Below are positions 8,255-16,156 of a stretch of 34,132 nt of DNA, one piece after another. Made by a program: the position numbers and the translations under genes. Within the stretch, counting starts at the first letter, position 1, and the number at the start of each line of letters is the position of its first letter. Origin of the DNA: Faecalibacterium sp. UBA1771. GTDB taxonomy: Bacteria; Bacillota; Clostridia; Oscillospirales; Ruminococcaceae. The stretch spans positions 1 to 34,132 of the forward strand of contig DCGT01000003.1 of assembly GCA_002315315.1 (NCBI GenBank), read 5' to 3'. The notes below the pieces were generated by a model. It was not told where the DNA came from. It saw only the letters and a program-made list of their open reading frames with translations, and made no database searches.

Positions 8255-8983
8255 GTGAGGCTTGATAATGAGCTTACCGCGGAAAAGCTGAGGTATTGGC
8301 AGAAATATCTCGAAGACTATCGTCTGCCGAAATGGGAGCTTATACCCGATTTAGGACTGTACATGGAGCAGGTAGTAACGCTTCTCAAAATATACCTTGA
8401 CTATCTGCCGCCTGAGCTGAAGGACGATCAGATAATCACCGCAGCAGCAATAAACAACTATGTACGCAACAAAATAATGCCGCAGCCTGAAAAGAAAAAG
8501 TACTACCGAATACACATCGTGTATCTGATAATAATCTGCACGCTGAAGCAGAGTCTCGGAATATCGACACTTCACGCGCTGATACCGTCAGATATGAACG
8601 AGGACGAGATACGTACCTTTTATAACACATTTGCCGAGCGACACCGTCTTGTTTCGGTTTATTTTATCAACGAGGTCAGAACGGTATCTCACGGTATTCT
8701 TTACTGCAATGAGGTTTCGGACACCGCGTCATCGAAAATCTCCGAAAGCATTTCGGCAAACAAGCTTATGACCGACAATCCCGAAAGCCTGATAATCACC
8801 TCCGCGCTTATCAGCGGTTTCAGTCGGCTGCTCTCCGAAAGACTGCTGCAGCTTGAAATTCAAATTAAAGAGGACAAAGCGGCAAAGGACGAGGAGAAAA
8901 AATCAAAGCAAACTACCACCGATGCGAATAAGCAAAGCAAGGTTAAAACTAATAAAAGCGATGATGTTAAGTCTGAGAAATAG
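8255..8983 (+). CDS. DUF1836 domain protein
   Basis: This matches the pattern of DUF1836, a Firmicutes family thought to be DNA-binding and MerR-like. The match includes a Leu/Pro-rich start (YRLPKWELIPDLGLYMEQV), then ITAAAINNYVRNKIM near residue 70, then KKKYYRIHIVYLIIICTLKQ near residue 85. The start is GTG at 8255, supported by TGGGGGA. Residues after about 205 form a lysine/glutamate-rich, probably unstructured tail (KEDKAAKDEEKKSKQ). It is a single-gene unit, divergent from degV and closed by its own terminator. The role is likely regulatory, but no target can be read from the sequence. Confidence 0.8.
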   Translation: MRLDNELTAEKLRYWQKYLEDYRLPKWELIPDLGLYMEQVVTLLKIYLDYLPPELKDDQIITAAAINNYVRNKIMPQPEKKKYYRIHIVYLIIICTLKQSLGISTLHALIPSDMNEDEIRTFYNTFAERHRLVSVYFINEVRTVSHGILYCNEVSDTASSKISESISANKLMTDNPESLIITSALISGFSRLLSERLLQLEIQIKEDKAAKDEEKKSKQTTTDANKQSKVKTNKSDDVKSEK

Positions 8984-9020
8984 ACTGCTTGACTCTTTCT
9001 CAATCATATACCACAGTAAA

Positions 9021-9064
9021 AAACAGGACTGTCGATTTTCGGCAATCCTGTTTATGTTTTTTTC
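9021..9064 (+). terminator. Terminator after the DUF1836 gene
   Basis: AAACAGGA (9021-9028) pairs with TCCTGTTT (9046-9053). The pairing extends inward past one mismatch, and a T-rich run reaches 9064. Confidence 0.8.
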
Positions 9065-9104
9065 TTAAATCCGATTCGTTCGGTCAAATAGAAGCGCCTG
9101 AAAT

Positions 9105-10070
9105 TTATTTCTGCGGCGTAACCTCGTTTACCGGCTTGCCTTCCTTGTAAGCGGCGAGGTTAGACGAAGCTATCTGAAGCAGGCGTACACGAGTTTCCTT
9201 AGGCGCCCAGCTGATATGCGGGGTAATGATGCAGTTGTCGCAGCCGAGCAGAGGACTGTCGGCGTTGATAGGCTCCTGACAAGCCACGTCGATACCCGCG
9301 GCGTATACCTTACCGCTGTGCAGAGCGTCGGCGAGATCCTGTTCGACGATAACGGGTCCGCGGGAATTGTTGATGATAATAACGCCGTCCTTCATACGGG
9401 CAATGGAATCCTTGTTGATAATTCCCCTTGTCGAATCAAACAGCGGACAATGAAGCGAAATAACGTCGGATTTCTCAATTACCTCGTCGAAGCTTGCCCA
9501 TTTGATGTCGTCGGTCTCAAAATCCCGGTTGCCGCTCCTGTTGTTGGCAAGCACCTTCATACCGAACGCCGTTGCGACTCCGGCAGTAACCCTGCCTATG
9601 TTGCCGTAACCGATTATACCCATCGTCTTGCCTGCAAGCTCGATGAGCGGATAATTCCAAAAGGTAAAGTCAACGCTGTTCGACCAAGCACCGCCGTGAA
9701 CGGCATCGCTGTGTGCTCCGACATGGTGACATATTTCAAGCAACAGCGCAATCGCCATCTGACCGGCGGCATAGGTGCTGTATGACGGAATATTGGTGAC
9801 GATTATACCTTTTTCGGCGGCGGCGTCAACATCGACGATATTATATCCGGTAGCGAGGACACCGACATATTTCACCGACGGGCAGGCTTCAAGCGTCTGA
9901 CGGGAAATGGGGGTTTTGTTGGTAATAACCGCTTCGGCGTCACCTATTCTCTCGACGATTTTGTCGGCAGGGGTACGGTCGTAAACGGTCAGCTCACCGA
10001 GAGCCTCAAAGCTGTCCCATGACAGGTCGCCCGGATTGGAGGTAAAGCCGTCTAAAATTACTATTTTCAT
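9105..10070 (-). CDS. D-2-hydroxyacid dehydrogenase, hydroxypyruvate reductase/glycerate dehydrogenase type
   Basis: NAD(P)-dependent reduction of a 2-oxoacid to a D-2-hydroxyacid. At 321 residues it is full length. The Rossmann motif is GYGNIG (residues 154-159). The catalytic residues are Arg237 (NNSRGPV), Glu266 (ACQEP) and His285 (ITPHISW). The N-terminal LDGFTSNPGDLSW and VYDRTP are typical of the HprA/glycerate dehydrogenase branch rather than lactate or 3-phosphoglycerate dehydrogenases. The substrate remains inferred. A weak AAAGG precedes the ATG. The gene diverges from a MarR regulator across 150 bases, so it is a candidate target of that regulator. Confidence 0.88.
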   Translation of the reverse strand: MKIVILDGFTSNPGDLSWDSFEALGELTVYDRTPADKIVERIGDAEAVITNKTPISRQTLEACPSVKYVGVLATGYNIVDVDAAAEKGIIVTNIPSYSTYAAGQMAIALLLEICHHVGAHSDAVHGGAWSNSVDFTFWNYPLIELAGKTMGIIGYGNIGRVTAGVATAFGMKVLANNRSGNRDFETDDIKWASFDEVIEKSDVISLHCPLFDSTRGIINKDSIARMKDGVIIINNSRGPVIVEQDLADALHSGKVYAAGIDVACQEPINADSPLLGCDNCIITPHISWAPKETRVRLLQIASSNLAAYKEGKPVNEVTPQK

Positions 10071-10106
10071 ATCAGTTGCCTTTCAATGTGTAATAAATAT
10101 AAGTCA

Positions 10107-10135
10107 AATATATACTTTTTTTTCAATAATATCAA
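10107..10135 (-). promoter_or_regulatory. Probable promoter of the hydroxyacid dehydrogenase
   Basis: On the minus strand, TTGATA (10130-10135), 17 bases and TATATT (10107-10112) lie 37 bases before the start codon. It is back-to-back with the marR promoter at 10163-10191. Confidence 0.5.
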
Positions 10136-10162
10136 TATTCCGTGAAACCCAAATAAAATCAT

Positions 10163-10191
10163 TTGAAAAAATAATGGTTTACATATATAAT
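10163..10191 (+). promoter_or_regulatory. Promoter of the MarR-family gene
   Basis: TTGAAA (10163-10168), a 17-base spacer and a perfect TATAAT (10186-10191) lie 30 bases before the start codon. The last two bases of the -10 are the first two of a 13-base direct repeat, so a repressor bound there would block this promoter. Confidence 0.75.
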
Positions 10192-10222
10192 GGTATTAAT
10201 ATTAAACGGATGGTATTAATAT
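10190..10222 (+). repeat. 13-base direct repeat spanning the marR transcription start and start codon
   Basis: ATGGTATTAATAT occurs at 10190-10202 and again at 10210-10222, exactly 20 bases apart, about two helical turns. The palindrome TTAATATTAA lies across the first copy. The second copy runs into the ATG of the MarR gene. This is the layout expected of an autoregulatory site. Confidence 0.7.
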
Positions 10223-10643
10223 GCTTTACGAGGATTTGGAAGCTATTTACGACAAGATAAAGCTTGAATTCTACCGCAGGATTTCGGAAAAATTAAAGGA
10301 CAGAGAAGGCAGTCTGTCGGCAACCGAGATGTTTTCACTTGAAATTATACATACGCTCGTCAGACCGACGATAGGCGAGTTCGCCGAATTTGCCGGTATT
10401 TCTTTGCCCGGCGCAACCTACAAAGTCACATCACTCATAGAAAAGGGTTATATCAAGCGCGTTCAGTCGCAGACCGACAAGCGCGAGTACCACCTCGAAT
10501 TTACCGATAAATATTACGGTTATGCTGCACTCGACCGTGATTATCTAAAAAAGGTAACCGAAAAAATGAACGAGGTTCTGACTGAGCAGCAGTTAAAGGA
10601 GCTTACGGAGATTATTTCAATCGTTCAAAGCAATATGCCGTAA
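10221..10643 (+). CDS. MarR family transcriptional regulator
   Basis: 140-residue winged-helix regulator. The helix-turn-helix lies at about residues 50-75 (TIGEFAEFAGISLPGATYKV), followed by LIEKGYIKRVQSQTDKREY, the MarR recognition helix and wing. Helical dimerisation segments are at both ends. MarR proteins usually repress their own operon and a divergent gene, and release DNA on binding a small ligand. The start at 10221 has only a modest GGATGG upstream. The promoter and direct repeat just before it suggest autoregulation. The probable partners are the divergent hydroxyacid dehydrogenase and the downstream transporter, which has its own dyad at 10675-10691. Confidence 0.85.
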   Translation: MLYEDLEAIYDKIKLEFYRRISEKLKDREGSLSATEMFSLEIIHTLVRPTIGEFAEFAGISLPGATYKVTSLIEKGYIKRVQSQTDKREYHLEFTDKYYGYAALDRDYLKKVTEKMNEVLTEQQLKELTEIISIVQSNMP

Positions 10644-10674
10644 CAGACTCCGAACGAATTATATACCGTTATCG

Positions 10675-10697
10675 ACTTAACTTTGTTAAGTTATAAT
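10675..10697 (+). promoter_or_regulatory. Dyad plus TATAAT upstream of the GltS-like transporter
   Basis: ACTTAAC (10675-10681) and GTTAAGT (10685-10691) form a perfect seven-base dyad with a three-base centre. It directly abuts TATAAT at 10692-10697. The -35 is poor (TTATCG at the 17-base spacing). The dyad therefore occupies the spacer, a typical repressor or activator position. Confidence 0.6.
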
Positions 10698-10722
10698 ACA
10701 ATCAGAAACGAGATGATAAAAT

Positions 10723-12147
10723 TTGACAAGCGGAATGAATTTCTGGGATTTTGAAGAATGGTCGTTTATAATTACACTGTCGCTTCTGCTCGGCGGTATG
10801 ATGGCGGCAAATGTGCTCCGGCGCGTTATTAAACCCATTCGGCAATCGCTGATTCCAAGCTCGGTGCTTGGTGGCTTCCTGTTGCTGATATTGGGGTTCT
10901 TGTATAAAAAAGCTACCGGAAACACACTCATGGATACCTCCATTCTCGAGTCGCTGACATATCACGGACTCGGTCTCGGGTTCGTCGCTATTTCACTCAA
11001 GAGCGGCGATTCAAAACGTAATAAAAGCGTACAAAAGGATACGCTCAACTACGGTATCATCACCGTTGCAACATACATACTTCAGTCGGTTATCGGACTT
11101 GCGATTACACTCGGTCTGTCGTTCAGTGTTGCGGAGCTGTTGCCCGGCTCGGGTATGCTTCTCTCACTCGGCTACGGTCAAGGTCCGGGGCAGGCGTACA
11201 ATTGGGGTCACACCTACGAGACTACTTGGGGATTTGACGGCGGAACAAGCTTCGGACTCACAATCGCCGCCATGGGCTTTATCTCGGCAAGCATCGGCGG
11301 CGTGCTGTATCTTGCCATTATGAAGCGCAAAGGCAAAATCAAGGGTAAGACCTACAACGATGAAACAGACGAAACGATGTCTCAGTATCTCCCTGCCAAG
11401 GATGAAATCCCTCTGTCCGAATCAATGGACAAGCTTACGGTGCAGGTTGCACTTGTTTTTCTTACCTATATTCTCGCCTATCTTGCCATGTACGGAATCG
11501 ACTGCATTATCGAGTCGGGACTGCTCGGCGACTTCGGATACAACACCGTTCAGCCGCTTGTGTGGGGTTTTAACTTCCTGTTCGGTACCGTTGCGGCAAT
11601 AATCGTAAAAAACCTGATGAAGCTCGGCAAGCGCAAGGGCATAATTCACCGTGAATATTCCAATGATTTTCTGCAAACACGTATTTCCGGTTTTATGTTC
11701 GACCTTATGGTCGTCGCTTCGATAGCCGCTATTGACCTGTCGGCGTTCAAAAATCACACGGTTATGCTCGCGCTCGTTGCAATATGTGTTTTCGGCGCAA
11801 TTGTTACCTACCTCTATGTGCTTAGAGTATGCCGCAAGCTGTTTCCGACCTACGCCGATGAATCGTTCCTCGGTATGTACGGAATGCTGACCGGCACCAA
11901 CAGCACCGGAATAATTCTTTTGCGCGAAATCGACCCGCTTTTCAAAACTCCCACCGCCAACAACCTGGTCTATCAAAGTCTTTGGGCGATAGTATTCGGA
12001 TTCCCCGTCCTGCTGTTGTTCGGCATTGCCCCTCAGAGTAGGATGCACGCCTTGATAACCTTCGCGATTTTGGTTGCTCTGTTCGGCGTGTTCAATGTGA
12101 TTTTGTTCAGAGAAAGCATATTTAGGAAAAAGAAAAAAAACAAATAA
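10723..12147 (+). CDS. GltS-like sodium:carboxylate (glutamate) symporter family protein
   Basis: 474-residue polytopic membrane protein with roughly ten to twelve hydrophobic segments. It resembles the ESS/GltS glutamate:sodium symporter family. Two conserved Gly-rich re-entrant regions are visible: GYGQGPGQAYNWGHTYE near residue 147, and GMLTGTNSTGIILLRE near residue 390. At 474 residues it is longer than E. coli GltS (about 400), with a charged cytoplasmic loop around residues 200-235. I chose the TTG at 10723 because GAGATGAT, seven of eight matches to the extended anti-anti-SD, lies six bases upstream. An ATG at 10735 lacks a site. The substrate may be glutamate or another organic acid. 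Its place after a MarR gene and hydroxyacid dehydrogenase hints at a 2-oxo- or hydroxy-acid. Confidence 0.72.
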   Translation: MTSGMNFWDFEEWSFIITLSLLLGGMMAANVLRRVIKPIRQSLIPSSVLGGFLLLILGFLYKKATGNTLMDTSILESLTYHGLGLGFVAISLKSGDSKRNKSVQKDTLNYGIITVATYILQSVIGLAITLGLSFSVAELLPGSGMLLSLGYGQGPGQAYNWGHTYETTWGFDGGTSFGLTIAAMGFISASIGGVLYLAIMKRKGKIKGKTYNDETDETMSQYLPAKDEIPLSESMDKLTVQVALVFLTYILAYLAMYGIDCIIESGLLGDFGYNTVQPLVWGFNFLFGTVAAIIVKNLMKLGKRKGIIHREYSNDFLQTRISGFMFDLMVVASIAAIDLSAFKNHTVMLALVAICVFGAIVTYLYVLRVCRKLFPTYADESFLGMYGMLTGTNSTGIILLREIDPLFKTPTANNLVYQSLWAIVFGFPVLLLFGIAPQSRMHALITFAILVALFGVFNVILFRESIFRKKKKNK

Positions 12148-12152
12148 GAACA

Positions 12153-12187
12153 GCGCCGTCGAACAGTTGTTCGGCGGCGCCTTTTTT
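12153..12187. terminator. Terminator between the transporter and hsp20
   Basis: GCGCCGTCGAACA (12153-12165) pairs with TGTTCGGCGGCGC (12168-12180), with one G-U pair, followed by TTTTTT. A-rich sequence upstream could also let it serve the convergent hsp20 gene. Confidence 0.9.
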
Positions 12188-12189
12188 GC

Positions 12190-12606
12190 TCAGCTTAATT
12201 CAATTTTGCGTGTCTGAGATTTTATTTCCTTGATTTTCGGCAGGGTCAGCTCAAGAATACCGTTGTTGTATTCACCGCTGATGGCGCTTTCGTCGATACC
12301 GCTTAAATCAAAGGAACGGGAGTAGCTGCCGAACGAACGTTCGCGGTAAACATAATTCTTTTGGTTATCCTCGGTCTCCTCGGTGTGCTGCGCGCTGACT
12401 GTCAGAATTCCGTCTGCAATATCAACCGAAATGTCCTCTTTATTAAAGCCGGGCAGCTCGGCTTCAAGCAGATAACTGTCGCCGTTGTCGCTTACATCGG
12501 TTCTGAAGCCTCCGCGCGAGGGCTGAGAATTTCTGAGCTCCTTTTCAAACTCATCAAACATCTTGAACATACTGTTTCTCGAAGCAAACGGTATAATTTC
12601 AAACAT
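12190..12606 (-). CDS. Small heat-shock protein, Hsp20/alpha-crystallin family
   Basis: 138-residue ATP-independent chaperone that holds unfolding proteins in the cytoplasm. A short N-terminal arm (MFEIIPFASRNSMFKMFDEF) leads into an alpha-crystallin domain at about residues 33-128. Typical strands are YLLEAELPGFNKEDISVDI and NGILELTLPK, and RSFGSYSRSFDL is the usual dimer-loop motif. AAGGAG lies eight bases before the ATG. A CIRCE operator about 120 bases upstream places it under HrcA, unlike many bacterial hsp20 genes that use ROSE elements or sigma factors. Confidence 0.93.
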   Translation of the reverse strand: MFEIIPFASRNSMFKMFDEFEKELRNSQPSRGGFRTDVSDNGDSYLLEAELPGFNKEDISVDIADGILTVSAQHTEETEDNQKNYVYRERSFGSYSRSFDLSGIDESAISGEYNNGILELTLPKIKEIKSQTRKIELS

Positions 12607-12649
12607 ATTAACAACTCCTTAAAGTCTTTTGTTTATTTTTTTCTTCTGC

Positions 12650-12664
12650 CGGTTCTCTCAACCG
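12650..12664 (-). promoter_or_regulatory. Short hairpin in the hsp20 5' leader
   Basis: CGGTT (12650-12654) and AACCG (12660-12664) form a five-pair hairpin about 45 bases before the hsp20 start, inside a leader of roughly 120 bases. The ribosome site is not obviously sequestered, so a thermosensor role is only a possibility. Confidence 0.3.
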
Positions 12665-12728
12665 ACAATCATATAGTAAGATTAAATTATGAACAAATTT
12701 CATATATTTTATGTCCTAATTATTAATT

Positions 12729-12755
12729 TTAGCAGTCTATTTATAAGAGTGCTAA
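12729..12755. promoter_or_regulatory. CIRCE operator (HrcA site) of hsp20
   Basis: TTAGCAGTC, nine bases and GAGTGCTAA match the CIRCE consensus TTAGCACTC-N9-GAGTGCTAA at 17 of 18 arm positions. The minus-strand promoter TTTCAA (12763-12768), 17 bases and TATAAA (12740-12745) overlaps it, with the -10 inside the nine-base spacer. HrcA binding would therefore block initiation of hsp20. The divergent neuC promoter is 85 bases away and is not obviously covered. Confidence 0.9.
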
Positions 12756-12840
12756 TTTGATTTTGAAACTACCTGCTAAACCGTACCCTTATATCGGCAG
12801 TATTCCCTTTCGGTAGCGACTTATACATTTAAAATATAAA

Positions 12841-12869
12841 TTGTGCAACCGACAAAAAAGTGATATTAT
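12841..12869 (+). promoter_or_regulatory. Probable promoter of the surface-glycan cluster
   Basis: TTGTGC (12841-12846), 17 bases and TATTAT (12864-12869) lie 30 bases before the GTG start of the NeuC-type gene. It is the only good promoter-like sequence seen before the cluster. Confidence 0.55.
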
Positions 12870-12899
12870 ATAGATAAATATGTAACGAGGGGTATTGCC

Positions 12900-14057
12900 G
12901 TGAAGCGTCGAAAAATTGCTGTTGTTACGGGCACACGGGCGGAATTCGGTTTGCTCAAACCGGTTATTGACCGACTATACGAGCGAACCGATACTGAAGT
13001 TCTTACTGTTGTCACAGGCGCGCATTTGAGCGAAAAGCTCGGAGGAACGGTCAGCGAGATTATCCGCGCAGGCATTAATATAGACGAAAAAATCGATATC
13101 GGCGCAGGCGAGCCCGACATTGACAATATCGAATCATTGACAAGAGCCGTCAGCGGCTTTTACCGATATTTTACCGATCGTAAGCCCGATGCAACACTTT
13201 TGCTCGGCGACCGATACGAGATTTTCGGTGCGGCACTCGCTTCCGTTTCGGCGGGAGTACCCGTTGCTCACATAAGCGGCGGAGACGTAACCGAGGGTGC
13301 ACGGGACGAATACTACCGCCACTGTATTACAAAGATGAGCAGTTTGCATTTTCCCTCTTGTGAAGCCTATCGCCGCCGCGTCATTCAGCTCGGTGAACAA
13401 CCCGATACCGTTTTTAACGTCGGCTCGCTCGGTGCGGAAAACATAGAAAAGCTGCCGCTTCTCGACCGTGACGAGCTTTCGGAGCAGATTGATTTTGACT
13501 GTTCAAAGCCGTACTTTGTCATAACCTATCACCCCGAAACGCTGACCGAGACGGACAGCGTCACCGCTTTGAACGAGCTTTTGAATGTAATCGAAAAACG
13601 CGGGTCAAGAGCGATTATCACCAAGTCAAACGCCGACGACGGTGCCGACGCAATTAACCTGCGGCTGGAACGGTTTGCCGACAGTCACGACGGTATTAAG
13701 CTTGTGACAAGCCTCGGCGTGCTTCGGTATCTGTCGGCAATGAAATACTGCACTGCCGTTATCGGCAATTCGAGCAGCGGAATAGTCGAAACTCCGTCCT
13801 TTAAAAAGCCCACGCTCGATATCGGCGACCGTCAAAAGGGTCGTCTTAAAGGCGCAAATACCGTACACTGCGGCAGAAGTCAAGAGGAAATAGAGCAGGC
13901 GCTCGACCGTATTTTGTCGGCGGAATTTGCCTATGAAATACAAAATATGGAAAATCCTTATCGCAGTAACGGCACATCTAAGCAAATTGCCGACATACTG
14001 CTTGAATTTGTGAACGGACACAAGCTGAAAATTCAGAAATCGTTTTACGATTTATAA
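12900..14057 (+). CDS. neuC: UDP-N-acetylglucosamine 2-epimerase, hydrolysing (NeuC/LegG type)
   Basis: Converts UDP-GlcNAc (or a modified UDP-HexNAc) to free ManNAc-type sugar plus UDP, the entry step of sialic, legionaminic and related nonulosonic acids. The NeuC signature is TGTRAEFGLLKPVI at residues 10-23. It is followed by LGDRYEIFGAALA at about 102-114, PVAHISGGDVTEGARDE at about 121, RHCITKMSSLHF, YHPET, and the UDP-binding end GNSSSGIVETPSF. At 385 residues it is the expected length. The start is GTG at 12900 with CGAGGGG upstream. TEGARDE and ITKMSSLHF distinguish the hydrolysing branch from the non-hydrolysing WecB branch. It is first in a cluster with two oxidoreductases and a CMP-sugar synthetase. 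Substrate modification (ManNAc or diacetylated) cannot be read. Confidence 0.88.
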   Translation: MKRRKIAVVTGTRAEFGLLKPVIDRLYERTDTEVLTVVTGAHLSEKLGGTVSEIIRAGINIDEKIDIGAGEPDIDNIESLTRAVSGFYRYFTDRKPDATLLLGDRYEIFGAALASVSAGVPVAHISGGDVTEGARDEYYRHCITKMSSLHFPSCEAYRRRVIQLGEQPDTVFNVGSLGAENIEKLPLLDRDELSEQIDFDCSKPYFVITYHPETLTETDSVTALNELLNVIEKRGSRAIITKSNADDGADAINLRLERFADSHDGIKLVTSLGVLRYLSAMKYCTAVIGNSSSGIVETPSFKKPTLDIGDRQKGRLKGANTVHCGRSQEEIEQALDRILSAEFAYEIQNMENPYRSNGTSKQIADILLEFVNGHKLKIQKSFYDL

Positions 14058-14099
14058 GATCAGAAATATTTACCGCTCTTGCGGGAAACGAGGTATTTT

Positions 14100-15083
14100 A
14101 TGAGAAAAGCTGTTGTAGTCGGACTCGGGTCGATGGGCAAAAGACGTATTCGTCTTATTCGAGACTTTTTTCCCGACATAGAGGTCTGCGGCGTTGATTC
14201 GAGAGATGACCGACTTGCCGAAACGGGCAAGAAATCCGGTATACCAACCTTTGATTCACTTGATAAGGCAATCAGCTTTTTTAAACCGGACACCGGTCTT
14301 GTCTGCACCTCTCCGCTGTCGCACGCGGCAATAGTGAGCGCAATGCTCGACGCAAGGCTGGATGTTTTCAGCGAAATTGATTTGATATCGGACGGTATCG
14401 CCGACAATGCAGCCAAGGCAGCCGCCAACGGAAATACGCTGTTTTTTTCGTCCACCCCGCTCTATCGCAGTGAAACGCAGCACATAACCACGCTCGCCGC
14501 CGACAGCTCTGCGGCACTCCGCTACCGCTATCACATAGGTCAGTATCTGCCCGACTGGCACCCTTGGGAAAAGGTCGGTGACTTTTTCGTTTCCGACAAG
14601 CGCACCAACGGATGCCGCGAAATTATAGTAATTGAGCTTCCGTGGCTTGTTCGCACATTCGGAAAGATCGTCGACGTGAAGTCAGAACCGAGCACAATTT
14701 CCACGCTTAATCTCGGATATCCCGACAGCTACTTTATAACGCTGAAGCACGAGAGCGGAGCGGTAGGACAGCTTGCGGTAGATGTCGTTTCACGTTACGC
14801 AAACCGCGATATGGAGCTTTATTCCGAGGATTTGTGGCTGCATTGGGGCGGAACTCCCAAAAGCCTTGAGGTCTACGATTTTACAAACAAGCAGATGAAT
14901 TCCGTTGCCACATACGACAACGCAATACATGACGAACGATACAGCAGCAATATCGTTGAGAATGCCTATGTTGAGGAGCTGCGCGATTTCTTCGATACTG
15001 CCGACGGTAAAAAGTCCGCCGACTACCGCGCGGAGCAAAACCTCGAAACACTGCGTATTACCGACCTTATCGAGGGATATTGA
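14100..15083 (+). CDS. Gfo/Idh/MocA-fold protein, catalytic residues apparently lost
   Basis: 327 residues with an intact Rossmann nucleotide motif, GLGSMG (8-13). The family's catalytic set is not recognisable. Where active members have E-K-P there is SEIDL (91-95), lacking the Lys. Against the neighbouring gene's RLDLVHEW, this one reads REIIVIEL (173-180), with Ile in place of both the Asp and the His. It shares the substrate-region motif YLPDW (149-153) with its neighbour, which has YLPEW, so the two are probably paralogues for a similar sugar. I chose the ATG at 14100 with GAGG upstream over a TTG at 14079. The next gene starts one base after its stop. It may be a non-catalytic partner, or an enzyme with unusual chemistry. 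Confidence 0.75.
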   Translation: MRKAVVVGLGSMGKRRIRLIRDFFPDIEVCGVDSRDDRLAETGKKSGIPTFDSLDKAISFFKPDTGLVCTSPLSHAAIVSAMLDARLDVFSEIDLISDGIADNAAKAAANGNTLFFSSTPLYRSETQHITTLAADSSAALRYRYHIGQYLPDWHPWEKVGDFFVSDKRTNGCREIIVIELPWLVRTFGKIVDVKSEPSTISTLNLGYPDSYFITLKHESGAVGQLAVDVVSRYANRDMELYSEDLWLHWGGTPKSLEVYDFTNKQMNSVATYDNAIHDERYSSNIVENAYVEELRDFFDTADGKKSADYRAEQNLETLRITDLIEGY

Positions 15084-15084
15084 T

Positions 15085-15987
15085 ATGAAGCTTCTTTTTA
15101 TCGGACTCGGCTCAATCGGCAAGCGACATCTGCGCAATGTTACCGACGAGCTGAACAAGAGAGAAATCAAATACACGGTTGACGCGCTTCGTCACGGCAA
15201 CGGTTCACTCGGCGACTGCGACAGGCTGGTAAATCGCACCCTGCACAGTGACAGCGAGTTAGACAGCCATTACGATGCGATTTTCGTGACCAACCCGACC
15301 TCTCTGCATCGCGACACCGTTGAGCGTATGATGAACCGCACCGACGCGATGTTTATCGAAAAGCCTATTTTTATGACGGCAGATGAGAATGTGGAATGGG
15401 GTAACGGTCTTTACTATGTCGCCTGCCCGCTTCGCCGCTCGCCTGTACTGACAAGACTCAAGGAGCTTGTTCCGAGTCTGCGTGTTATACGTGCGTCAGC
15501 GGTATGTTCTTCTTATCTCCCCGAATGGCGCGCTACCGATTATCGCCAAAGCTACAGCGCAATCGCTTCGCTCGGCGGAGGAGTACGTCTTGACCTCGTT
15601 CACGAATGGGATTACATCAAATGGCTGTTCGGTACACCTAACGACATTATCTCGATGTCGGGCAAGTTCTCCGACCTTGAAATGGACTGCGACGACACTG
15701 CCGTCTACGCCGCAAGATACGATAAAATGCTGTTGACGCTGATTATCGACTATGTCGGCAAAAGCTCGGAGCGTAAAATTACGCTCGTCACCGACGAGGA
15801 CGTAATTGTAGCCGATATCCTTAAAAACGAGATTAAATATCTAAAATCAGACAAGGTCGAAAAATTCGAACCGGTCGACATTCACCGTATTGAAACCGAC
15901 GAATTTCTTGATATGCTGACAGGCAATACCGCAAACTCCAATGACCCTCAATGCGCCCGTGAAAGCGTGCGTCTTGCTCTGATATAA
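15085..15987 (+). CDS. Gfo/Idh/MocA family oxidoreductase
   Basis: 300-residue NAD(P)-dependent sugar oxidoreductase. GLGSIG (residues 7-12) binds the cofactor. IEKPIF (91-96) holds the catalytic Lys, and RLDLVHEWD (168-176) holds the conserved Asp170 and His173. YLPEWRATDYRQSYSA (144-159) is the substrate-region block seen in relatives from nonulosonate clusters. I chose the ATG at 15085, one base after the preceding stop and behind GAGGGA; a much longer upstream frame merely overlaps the previous gene. It probably oxidises or reduces an activated HexNAc or a nine-carbon sugar made with the NeuC product. Whether it acts before or after CMP activation is not visible. Confidence 0.83.
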   Translation: MKLLFIGLGSIGKRHLRNVTDELNKREIKYTVDALRHGNGSLGDCDRLVNRTLHSDSELDSHYDAIFVTNPTSLHRDTVERMMNRTDAMFIEKPIFMTADENVEWGNGLYYVACPLRRSPVLTRLKELVPSLRVIRASAVCSSYLPEWRATDYRQSYSAIASLGGGVRLDLVHEWDYIKWLFGTPNDIISMSGKFSDLEMDCDDTAVYAARYDKMLLTLIIDYVGKSSERKITLVTDEDVIVADILKNEIKYLKSDKVEKFEPVDIHRIETDEFLDMLTGNTANSNDPQCARESVRLALI

Positions 15988-15992
15988 ATTCC

Positions 15993-16060
15993 CCGTATTC
16001 GGAAACCGATGACAGGTTACGGTAAAATGTGAGTTGCCGTTCCTTAGTAGAATTTTACCG
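15993..16060 (+). promoter_or_regulatory. Intergenic repeat and hairpin before the cytidylyltransferase
   Basis: CCGTATTCGGA (15993-16003) follows the second oxidoreductase and recurs at 16936-16946, straight after the cytidylyltransferase stop. Between it and the cytidylyltransferase, CGGTAAAAT (16020-16028) pairs with ATTTTACCG (16052-16060) around a 23-base loop. There is no T-run, so the hairpin is not a standard terminator. It may stabilise or divide the cluster's mRNA. Confidence 0.45.
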
Positions 16061-16156
16061 AATAAAGTGTATCTGCGGTTATTTTTATTAATATAGCCCG
16101 ATGTCAGACCGTGAACACTCAGTCTAAATGATTTTTTCTGTAATAGGAGATAAATT

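Noticed and set aside
14905..15084. 60-codon upstream extension of the second oxidoreductase
   Set aside because: It lies inside the preceding gene in another frame. The Rossmann motif begins right after the ATG at 15085, which has its own ribosome site.
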